Below are positions 1 through 5,704 of a DNA stretch of 6,209 nucleotides, one piece after another. How positions within the stretch are numbered: the stretch's first letter is position 1; each line of letters starts with the position of its first letter. The notes beneath the pieces are model-generated. The model ran no database searches and was not told the origin of the DNA. It was given only the letters and a program-made list of their open reading frames with translations. The stretch lies in assembly GCA_009835515.1 (NCBI GenBank), contig VXXH01000105.1:1-6209 (forward strand), written 5' to 3'. The translations under genes and the position numbers were made by a program. The stretch is from Candidatus Poribacteria bacterium (GTDB taxonomy: Bacteria; Poribacteria; WGA-4E; WGA-3G).

Positions 1-1
1 C

Positions 2-484
2 CGATACACACTGAAAATAATCTCGTGCCTGCTCCTTATCCATGTTAGGCACACGAAGTTCTGCGACCAAATTTTTACCCAAAATAAGAGTCGTATCGTA
101 ACGGAGACGATGCACCCAAGCCTGCGACCTTATATAGGCAATCTTATCAGTCTCGGATTGTGATCCATCCAGCACATCGGAAACAGGACGCGGTGGACAT
201 AAACCGTTGGCGGAAGGATACTTCGACGCAATGCGCTGCTCGGCTTCGCTGAACCATTTTCTGTCTGCCTCACTGAATTCATCGACAATGAATGGATACA
301 AATCAAGATCAGAAATATCCCGAACCGCTTCATTCCGATGAACACTACCACCGATATAAATAGCCGCAAGTCGACTTTGAAAATAGGTCCAGTACTCATA
401 GACGTGATACCGAATCACTTCCCTAAAGAATTCTTCACTAAATCGGGATAGGTTAACAAGCGGCGGTTGTTTCAGTTGTTGCAT
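2..484 (-). CDS. Nucleotidyltransferase-fold protein, N-terminal part (runs off left edge)
   Basis: The minus-strand frame is open from an ATG at 482-484 to the window edge, giving 161 residues without a stop. It starts MQQLKQPPLVNLSRF. Residues 45-62 read GGSVHRNEAVRDISDLDL, the signature of the DNA polymerase beta-type nucleotidyltransferase fold: a Gly-Gly-Ser turn followed by a S-D-x-D pair (Asp59, Asp61) that would bind the catalytic metal. Before it is an amphipathic helix (residues 16-40), as usual in this fold. A strong Shine-Dalgarno (GGAGGA, 491-496) sits 6 nt before the ATG, which fixes the start. Such domains transfer NMP to drugs, proteins or RNA, or form the toxin/antitoxin pair of MNT/HEPN systems. 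The substrate cannot be told here because the C-terminal part is missing. The gene follows the WD40 gene by 114 bp in the same direction, with no terminator seen between them. Confidence 0.85.
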   Translation of the reverse strand, partial: MQQLKQPPLVNLSRFSEEFFREVIRYHVYEYWTYFQSRLAAIYIGGSVHRNEAVRDISDLDLYPFIVDEFSEADRKWFSEAEQRIASKYPSANGLCPPRPVSDVLDGSQSETDKIAYIRSQAWVHRLRYDTTLILGKNLVAELRVPNMDKEQARDYFQCVS

Positions 485-490
485 GAACTT

Positions 491-496
491 TCCTCC
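491..496 (-). promoter_or_regulatory. Shine-Dalgarno of the nucleotidyltransferase gene
   Basis: GGAGGA on the minus strand, 6 nt before the ATG at 482-484. It supports a real translation start for a gene that is cut by the window edge. No convincing -35/-10 pair was found in the 114-bp gap to the WD40 gene. Confidence 0.75.
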
Positions 497-598
497 ACGA
501 AAAACAAGAATAATTTACTTAAACACATTCTCGGATGCAGTTTGCTAATTACGCAACAGCACTTTGCCTGAAAAGTATTGTTGTCCTTTCTCAAGATG

Positions 599-2827
599 CT
601 ATTGTGTCGGAATCTGGTTCATATCCCACAGAATAACCGTGCCATTGTCGCTCCCGCTGGCAAGTATTTGCCCATCTGGACTGAAGGTAACAACCCGATT
701 CCAACCCGGATGTGCAGTGAAAACGCCCTTGCGCTCACCAGTGACGGTATTCCACAATTCGATCGTCTGCCAACTTGCACTCACAAGCGTTTGTCCATCC
801 GGACTGAAAGCAATGCCATAGACAGTACTTCTTACAGGTTTTAACGTTTTCAGGGGTTTACCCGTCTCCACATCCCACAACCGGATTCCGCTTCGCTCAC
901 CTGCAGGCACATTATCCTCACCTGCAAGCATGCTACCATCTGGAGAAAACGCGACAGCAGCAACTCCATACCTATCCGCAGCGAGGGGTATCTTAACTTT
1001 ACCGGTGGGCATATCCCACAATCGAATCACTGCTTCCTCAGTTGCCACAGCAAGTGTCCGTCCATCAGGATTGAGCGAAATAGCTCTGACCCCACCACTA
1101 CCTCTGGGGCCGCCACGCGAATCCAGCTCTGAGATGTTACCATTGATCACTTGTAAAAGATGTCCAGTACTAATATGCCATAAATGGATTGTATTGTCCC
1201 AACTTCCACTCATAAGCGACTCGCCATCCGGCGAATAGGCAATAGAAACCACCCCATCCATGTGCCCAGCAAGAGTTTTGAGAAGGTCTCCGGTGTCTAC
1301 ATCCCAAAAACGGATCTTGCCATCCCAACTTCCACTCGCGATTGATTTACCATCCGGTGAATAGGTCACCGAACCCACAGTATCTGTATGTCCAACGAAA
1401 CGCTTTAACAGTCGCCCAGTTTCAACATCCCGCAGCAAAACTGTATTGTCAGCTGCCTCACCACTTACAAGCGTTTTACCGTCCGGTGAAAACGCCACTG
1501 CTCTCGTGTAAAACGTATGTCCTGCAATAGTTCTCACGAGTTCGCCAGTATCCGTATCCCAAAAACGAAGGGTCTCATCGTCCCCCAGACTCACAACGGT
1601 TTTATGATCTGGCGAATAGTTTACAGAACCAATGACATCTGTATGTCCACTCAGTATTTTCAAAGTGTCACCGGTGCGGACATCCCAAACACGGATTGTC
1701 TTATCCGAACTCCCACTCACAAGTGTCGCACCATCTTGTGAATAGACCACAGAATAAACATGTTTTGTATGTCCAGTCAAGGTTTTCAGGAGCTCTCCAG
1801 TACGCACATCCCAAATACGAATCTTAGAATCCCGCCCTCCACTCGCAAGCGCAAGGCTGTCTGGAGAATACACGATACTATAGATACTATCCGTCTGCTC
1901 CGTGATGGTTTTCAGGAGTTGTCCAGTCTCCACATCCCAAATACGAATCGTACTGTCTTTCAAACCAGCACTCGCCAACGTCTTTCCATCATTTGAATAC
2001 GCGACCCGACGGATACGATCCGTGTGCCCAACGAAGGTTTTTAACAGTTTACCGGTGTGCACATCCCAGAGTCGAACTGTAGTGTCCCGACTCCCACCGA
2101 TAACGGTTTCGCCTGTTGGACTGAACGCCAATGAATAGACTCTATCCCCGTGGCCCAGAAGGAATTTATTTAATTTATTAGTTTGTAGATCCCATAACAA
2201 CACTCTATGATCAGTTGCAGCAGCAAGCGTCCTTCCATCCGGACTAAGCTCCATAATATTCCACATCTGTGCTGTTCCAAGGTCTGTGAGTAGATCCAGT
2301 TCTTCGCCCGTGCGGACATCGTATATCCAGATGCCGATCGAACTCAAAGCGGCAAGTCGATGACCATCAGAAAAATAGACGAGATCCCTTAAAAGACCCT
2401 TTCCAAAACGCGCGATAGCCCCTTTAGGCAGATGCCATCGAGTGTAATCTTGTGCAGGGCTGCTCGGTAGAAAGAGAGCGGCGGTTAATAAGAAAATAAG
2501 CATAGCGGAAAAAAATAGTCCTGTTTTCATATCAATAATTTCCTCAATCTTGTTTTCGAGTTGCTCATCGAATCCGACATTGAAAATGCTTAAAGGGTTC
2601 GGTGGACGGTCAACATACACTTCGCCTGCTGAATAGGTTTTTGTCTCTTGGAGTTGACGTTGATGCATTTTAACAGCATCACTGTAGCCTGCCAAGCGTC
2701 GCTCATAGTCCTTAATAAGCACAACCGTATTTGTAACCACAAGCAACAGTGTTATGAAAACGGCTGCCGCGAAGCGAAACGTCATCAGGTTGTCAAGTAG
2801 TTCTCTACGGATGAGTGTTGTCAACAT
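599..2827 (-). CDS. Fusion of truncated ABC-2-type permease N-terminus with 14-blade WD40 beta-propeller protein
   Basis: An uninterrupted 742-residue frame from ATG 2825-2827 (AGGA at 2836-2839, 8 nt spacing) to TAG 599-601. Residues 1-99 resemble the start of an ABC-2-type permease (LIRRELLDNLMTFRFAAAVF, one membrane segment about 16-38, then a hydrophilic stretch with VDRPPNPLSIFNVG). After IID comes MKTGLFFSAMLIFLLTAALF, which looks like an independent Sec signal peptide (hydrophobic core about 102-121, likely cleavage near SPA/QDYT). The rest is 14 WD40 units of about 42 residues (GH-x-YSPDG-SGS-D-IRxWDVxTG), enough for two seven-bladed propellers. WD40 propellers are protein-interaction scaffolds; no enzymatic domain is seen. 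A second start at ATG 2528-2530 (GAGGA at 2541-2545, 10 nt spacing) would give a 643-residue WD40 protein alone and is a serious alternative. In blade 8 the usual WD is RD, and in blade 10 it is WH. Confidence 0.8.
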   Translation of the reverse strand: MLTTLIRRELLDNLMTFRFAAAVFITLLLVVTNTVVLIKDYERRLAGYSDAVKMHQRQLQETKTYSAGEVYVDRPPNPLSIFNVGFDEQLENKIEEIIDMKTGLFFSAMLIFLLTAALFLPSSPAQDYTRWHLPKGAIARFGKGLLRDLVYFSDGHRLAALSSIGIWIYDVRTGEELDLLTDLGTAQMWNIMELSPDGRTLAAATDHRVLLWDLQTNKLNKFLLGHGDRVYSLAFSPTGETVIGGSRDTTVRLWDVHTGKLLKTFVGHTDRIRRVAYSNDGKTLASAGLKDSTIRIWDVETGQLLKTITEQTDSIYSIVYSPDSLALASGGRDSKIRIWDVRTGELLKTLTGHTKHVYSVVYSQDGATLVSGSSDKTIRVWDVRTGDTLKILSGHTDVIGSVNYSPDHKTVVSLGDDETLRFWDTDTGELVRTIAGHTFYTRAVAFSPDGKTLVSGEAADNTVLLRDVETGRLLKRFVGHTDTVGSVTYSPDGKSIASGSWDGKIRFWDVDTGDLLKTLAGHMDGVVSIAYSPDGESLMSGSWDNTIHLWHISTGHLLQVINGNISELDSRGGPRGSGGVRAISLNPDGRTLAVATEEAVIRLWDMPTGKVKIPLAADRYGVAAVAFSPDGSMLAGEDNVPAGERSGIRLWDVETGKPLKTLKPVRSTVYGIAFSPDGQTLVSASWQTIELWNTVTGERKGVFTAHPGWNRVVTFSPDGQILASGSDNGTVILWDMNQIPTQ
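1142..2155 (-). repeat. Tandem ~126-bp coding repeats (WD40 blades 3-10)
   Basis: Eight successive units of 42 or 43 codons, each beginning near the GHTD codons (EQTD in blade 5) and ending near LLKT. Recurrent DNA strings such as the complement of 'catcccaaatacgaatc' show that similarity holds at nucleotide as well as protein level, as expected from tandem duplication. Blades 1, 2 and 11-14 lie outside this block and are more diverged; an insert rich in Gly and Ser (ELDSRGGPRGSGG) separates blades 10 and 11. Confidence 0.8.
2531..2827 (-). other. Truncated ABC-2-type permease N-terminal module joined in frame to the WD40 gene
   Basis: These 99 codons encode a cytosolic RRELLDN start, one membrane helix, and about 60 polar residues ending in NVGFDEQLENKIEEIID. 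I recognise this as the beginning of an ABC transporter permease subunit. The further membrane helices such a permease needs are absent, so it cannot be a working transporter by itself. It runs without a stop into the WD40 signal peptide. It may be a decayed 5' gene remnant that stayed open by chance, or a real extra membrane anchor. Family assignment is from memory of similar proteins. Confidence 0.6.
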
Positions 2828-2940
2828 CAAGTTTATCCTACTACCACTTCTTCTCTTTTTCAGCAAATACAAAACGCTTTTACTGACGTAATTTCAAACC
2901 TTGTGAATAAATCTCACAGTGCCTATGTAACCTTTCATCA

Positions 2941-3108
2941 TAGGACTTACGCATTTTCTTTTAAAGTCCCCCTGATAAGGGGCGGGGAATGCCCATAAGG
3001 CATTCATACCCGGGGAAGCCCACACGGGCTTCATACCGTTGATTCTGATTCTTTAGGGGGTTAAATCACCAAAATATACCGTTTCCCATTCAATTTGCGT
3101 AAGTCCTG
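2941..3108. mobile_element. 168-bp MITE-like element with 12-bp terminal inverted repeats
   Basis: AGGACTTACGCA at 2942-2953 is matched perfectly by its reverse complement TGCGTAAGTCCT at 3096-3107. CATCA occurs directly outside both ends (2936-2940 and 3109-3113), a possible 5-bp target-site duplication. Inside, TTTAA (2960-2964) and CCCCCT (2968-2973) can pair with AGGGGG (3055-3060) and TTAAA (3061-3065), so a long stem can form, capped by two small hairpins. No transposase is encoded, so the element would be non-autonomous. It lies between the selenoprotein stop and the WD40 gene, 31 bp past the stop codon, and interrupts no gene. I have not assigned an IS family. The rest of the gap (2828-2940 and 3109-3139) holds nothing else I can support. 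Confidence 0.7.
2983..3037. repeat. Two tandem direct repeats, each a perfect 7-bp hairpin with covarying stems
   Basis: Copy 1 (2983-3010) has GAATGCC (2987-2993), loop CATAA, GGCATTC (2999-3005). Copy 2 (3011-3037) has GAAGCCC (3015-3021), loop ACAC, GGGCTTC (3026-3032). Both copies begin CGGGGAA and end TTCATACC. The two stems differ at two base pairs, T-A to G-C and G-C to C-G, with both sides changed together so pairing is kept. They lie at the tip of the MITE-like element. No T-run follows, so they are not standard intrinsic terminators, although they could slow or end transcription coming from the selenoprotein gene. Confidence 0.75.
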
Positions 3109-3139
3109 CATCAGTGCAATTCCCAATTTTGCGTCCGCC

Positions 3140-4693
3140 CTAATAGTGCGAAACAACAGAAACACGTGCCAGAAAAGCATTGGCTTTTTGGTCGTCAGCA
3201 CCCGTAGCGACCAATTTGAAGCACCGACCTCGTCTGAAATTGTGAAAAATGTGTCCGATACTACCGGGTGAAACATCCCATGCACCATCCAGTGCTGCAT
3301 CAGTGCCCTCTGTTGAGGGAAGTTCGGTGTCGTCATGAAACAACTCAAATGTTCCTACCGCCTCGCCTGCCCCTACCTGTATCTCAATGTGAAGTATCCC
3401 ACCAGATTCAAACGGTGTCGTATCAATTTTAACAACCGTGTCATCTGGCGTGTCGGTGCTGGATGCGCCATAAACATGCAAAACCTCCATCAACGCTGTC
3501 CCCAGGCTGATCGGATTTCCATCTAATTTTGATCTTTTGCCTACACGAGTGCGTCTTCCTTCAAATGCCGCTACAGAATGTTTTAACACCGTTAGGTATG
3601 CTTGCGACTGATTCCTATAAGGCAGTGCCGACTCCGGTTGATGCATAATGACCTCCGCATCGGGAGTCAACGCCAGAATATCCACAGAGTCGGTATAATG
3701 CTGTTGCATTTTTGTAGCCACAAGGCTCGGCATCTCGCCTTTCGCGCCACTTATCAGCTCTGGCAATTCCCTGAGAAGCACCCATGTATTGACAAACTTC
3801 TCGTTGAGTGTCTCTATCACTTCTGAATCCGAGAGCGGACCCGCCCTCAAATGTTTGCCGTTCGCTCAGCAAGATTCATCGTCTAAGCAGCCCCAGACAA
3901 GGATCGCATGAATCGGGCGGTGCGTTGCTTTCGCACGTTCAACTGCCCTCTCAATCGGCAGCCAATCAATCTTCGCGAATGGGTAAAACTTCAATTCTAA
4001 TGAACGACGCGCTGCTTCTACCGTGATAACAGTCTCCCACGCAATTTCATCTCGGTCGGTCTCATCCATAGCGAGGAGTTCCATACGCGGCACAAAGACC
4101 ATATCTGCACCACCACAGGCGTTGATGTCAACATTGCTATTGCGTGCCGGTAGTGCCAACGAAAACGCACGAATCGTCCCTCTTTTCAGATTGACGAACA
4201 CCTGTCCGACATATTGCGATGGGATAAACTTGGCTTCGGACTCCCCTTCCCACCCCTCTTCAGCGTTTTCTTGTTGCCACTCCTGATGTACATCACTTCC
4301 CAATGTAAATTCGGCATGTATTCGGAAAGTGATCTCCGCATAATCTGATGAACATGCCCGTAAGCACGCATAGGCACCCGCCTCGCCGTTACCTAAATCA
4401 GCCCTTGCCCCCGGATGAAACTGATAAAGGAAAGGAACAATTCTGTTCGGATTCAGTGCCCACACATCACCTACCGCTGCAGTTGAAGGCGGAAGGAACA
4501 CCTTAAAAGCCTCCGCACCGTATTCTTTGACGGGGTAGCATGGTGACAGATCAAACATCTCAGCGAGTTGTGGTGAATCGTTGTGCATATTAAATGTAGC
4601 ATCCACAATCGGTTCCCAATGCGCATGCACCCGCACACTCGATGAACTATTTAACATGTTACAAAAGTTTATCACTGTGTTCTCCATTGCCAT
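3140..4693 (-). CDS. Selenoprotein N (SELENON)-like protein with in-frame UGA selenocysteine and a C-terminal extension
   Basis: ATG 4691-4693 to TAG 3140-3142, 517 residues if TGA 3866-3868 is read as selenocysteine (Sec276). The same frame continues on both sides, with coherent protein sequence: WGCLDDESC-U-ANGKHLR then LSDSEVIETLNEKFVNTW. From memory, metazoan SELENON has WGALDDQSCUG followed by LR and LLNESFISTW. Upstream blocks also match it: FIPSQYVGQVFVNL (156-169), NSNVDI (185-190), VPRMELLA (201-208), EAARRSLELKFYPFAKIDWL (226-245), and RAKATHRPIHAILVWG. Residues about 230-375 should be the thioredoxin-like redox domain with Cys275-Sec276 as redox pair. Residues 1-110 are unassigned, with no signal peptide or EF-hand seen, so the protein may be cytosolic. 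Residues 398-517 are an extra beta-rich part not in SELENON as I know it. The start is uncertain: no clear Shine-Dalgarno; Met3 or Met13 are alternatives. SELENON in animals links redox to ER calcium uptake; the bacterial role is unknown. Confidence 0.9.
3831..3848 (-). promoter_or_regulatory. Bacterial-type SECIS hairpin
   Basis: The mRNA strand reads GAGGGCG-GGUC-CGCUCUC: a 7-bp stem (one G-U pair) with loop GGUC. It begins 18 nt after the UGA, and the loop lies 25-28 nt after it, within the range for bacterial SECIS elements read by SelB. The stem can extend by four more pairs (U-G, U-G, U-A, A-U) to 11 bp. A GGUC core with G-U in the loop also occurs in the Escherichia coli fdhF SECIS. 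The hairpin is inside the coding sequence (residues 282-288) and would recruit SelB with Sec-tRNA. Confidence 0.8.
3866..3868 (-). other. UGA selenocysteine codon (Sec276)
   Basis: TGC-TGA-GCG: TGA follows Cys275 in the same position as Sec in the SCUG motif of SELENON. Strong homology continues past the TGA in the same frame, which ordinary termination would not explain. TGA is not generally reassigned here, since rsgA and the GNAT gene both end at TGA and tryptophan is encoded by TGG. Confidence 0.9.
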
Positions 4694-4736
4694 GGGTATT
4701 TCGTTTTATTGTTAAGGCAAGTTATGCAGTCTTACT

Positions 4737-4742
4737 ATTTTA
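4737..4742 (-). promoter_or_regulatory. Possible -10 box of the selenoprotein gene
   Basis: TAAAAT on the minus strand, about 43 nt before the ATG at 4691-4693, in the AT-rich gap after the upstream terminator. The best -35 match (CTAAAA, 17-nt spacing) is poor, so this is a weak guess. A promoter is expected here because the GNAT terminator isolates the selenoprotein gene. No operator or riboswitch was recognised in the gap 4694-4873. Confidence 0.25.
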
Positions 4743-4794
4743 CACATTTTTGGATGCACTTTTAGCAGCTAACAGAATTACATCATAGTCATCT

Positions 4795-4833
4795 AAAAAA
4801 AATCGGGACAGAGAAATATTATCCTCTGTCCCG
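4795..4833 (-). terminator. Rho-independent terminator of the rsgA-GNAT unit
   Basis: On the minus strand CGGGACAGAG (4824-4833) pairs perfectly with CTCTGTCCCG (4804-4813) around a 10-nt AT-rich loop, followed by A and eight T (4795-4802). It lies 40 nt past the GNAT stop codon. It should end the rsgA-GNAT transcript and separate it from the selenoprotein gene. Confidence 0.9.
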
Positions 4834-4873
4834 TTCACCAAATACGCTTTGCTCGTCTATAAAAAAATCAAAA

Positions 4874-5704
4874 TCATTCCTCAGGCTCAAAAAACACTTT
4901 GAGTGGAGCACTCAACTGTGGTGCAACATCCTCTTCATCTACGACTTTATCGCCTACCCACTCGCTGTGCTCAATCCCCATGGTGTAAGTCTGCTGCGTC
5001 ATGTCCGTGTAACTCAGGTACTGGAAGCCAGCATTCTCAAAACAGGTGAGCGCGGGACCGTTGTCGGGTGACACCTGTAGCGTAACATGCTCAGCACCGA
5101 GCATCTCAAACGCGTATCGGACAGTTTCAATGAGTGTGTCAGTGCCGTACCCGCGAGCGCGATAATCGGGTCGAATGATGACGAACTTGACTGTAACCGT
5201 GTCCGCATTACACTCAAGAAGCATAAATCCGATGAGGAGGCGTGTCGTGCGGACTTCAATAGCCAGTGTATGTATATCTTTGTCCGCCGTCCAACGGTGC
5301 CAATCCTCCAGAAATGTCTCAAACGAAACCCGCGCTGTATAAAGAAGATTCCTGATACCGGGGCGGTTGATCCATCCCCAAATTTGACGAAGCTCATTCT
5401 CTGTAGTATTCCGGAGGGAAATACCACCGCTGTAAAGGCGTTCCAGCTGCCGCAACTCGTTACGCAACCCCTCTAATTGGGCAGAGTGCACGCCTATTTG
5501 AGCACCCGCAGTTCGAATCTTACGCTGATTCGGTTGATCCATGAATCTCGCCTGTTTTACTCTGTTCTGGAAATATCCAAGCTTCCGTTCACTCCTTTCA
5601 ATAATGCGTAACAAGTTGTTAATCGCATCCGCCCACTTCTCAAGATCAGCGTTTGCGTCGTCTCGGGTTTCGGTCCGCTCTTCTCTTATCTGTGTTCCGT
5701 TCAT
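4874..5704 (-). CDS. Coiled-coil plus GNAT-family N-acetyltransferase
   Basis: A 276-residue protein from ATG 5702-5704 to TGA 4874-4876. The start is chosen over a longer frame reaching 5827 because AAGGAGG (5711-5717) sits 6 nt before this ATG and the start MNGTQIREERTETRDD is typical. Residues about 17-90 are rich in Glu, Arg, Lys and Leu and should form a coiled coil or helical bundle. Residues about 94-240 are the acetyltransferase: ISLRNTTENELRQIWGWIN opens the fold. Motif A is VIIRPDYRARGYGT, with the acetyl-CoA pyrophosphate loop R-x-x-G-x-G at 182-187. Motif B is VSPDNGPALTCFENAGF (Asn215, Ala218, AGF 225-227). An acidic tail (VDEEDVAPQ...FFEPEE) ends it. Known family members transfer acetyl from acetyl-CoA to amines on proteins, drugs or metabolites; the substrate here is unknown. 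It overlaps the rsgA end by 59 bp, so the two are likely co-transcribed and translationally linked. Confidence 0.88.
   Translation of the reverse strand: MNGTQIREERTETRDDANADLEKWADAINNLLRIIERSERKLGYFQNRVKQARFMDQPNQRKIRTAGAQIGVHSAQLEGLRNELRQLERLYSGGISLRNTTENELRQIWGWINRPGIRNLLYTARVSFETFLEDWHRWTADKDIHTLAIEVRTTRLLIGFMLLECNADTVTVKFVIIRPDYRARGYGTDTLIETVRYAFEMLGAEHVTLQVSPDNGPALTCFENAGFQYLSYTDMTQQTYTMGIEHSEWVGDKVVDEEDVAPQLSAPLKVFFEPEE

Noticed and set aside
542..556. Imperfect palindrome TTGCTAATTACGCAA between the WD40 and nucleotidyltransferase genes
   Set aside because: Only 4-bp arms and an off-centre AT core; easily due to chance. It could be an operator but nothing else supports it.
2828..2872. 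A longer start of the WD40 fusion at TTG 2870-2872
   Set aside because: TTG with no good ribosome binding site, and the extra residues (YLLKKRRSGSRINL) do not fit the usual permease start, which begins close to the RRELLDN motif.
2873..2910. Possible promoter TTGAAA...TTTTGT before the permease-WD40 frame
   Set aside because: The -35 box is fair but the -10 match is poor, so it cannot be separated from background AT-rich sequence.
3061..3348. Minus-strand 95-codon frame spanning the MITE end and the selenoprotein 3' end
   Set aside because: It overlaps the well-supported selenoprotein C-terminus in another frame and ends within the mobile element; no domain or start signal.
3866..3868. Genome-wide reassignment of TGA to Gly or Trp
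   Set aside because: rsgA (5646-5648) and the GNAT gene (4874-4876) end naturally at TGA, each followed by another TGA two codons downstream, and no other gene has an internal TGA.
3140..4693. Two separate genes, or a pseudogene broken by a nonsense mutation at 3866-3868
   Set aside because: The reading phase is unchanged, conserved-looking sequence continues directly after TGA, the TGA falls at the Sec position of the SELENON motif and a SECIS-like hairpin follows. Rare-start initiation at the TTG 3848-3850 would begin in the middle of the thioredoxin-like domain.
5087..5476. Plus-strand open frame of 129 codons opposite the GNAT gene, and similar plus-strand frames opposite the WD40 repeats
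   Set aside because: They are antisense to well-supported proteins, show no recognisable domain and lack convincing ribosome binding sites; those opposite the WD40 gene just mirror its repeats.
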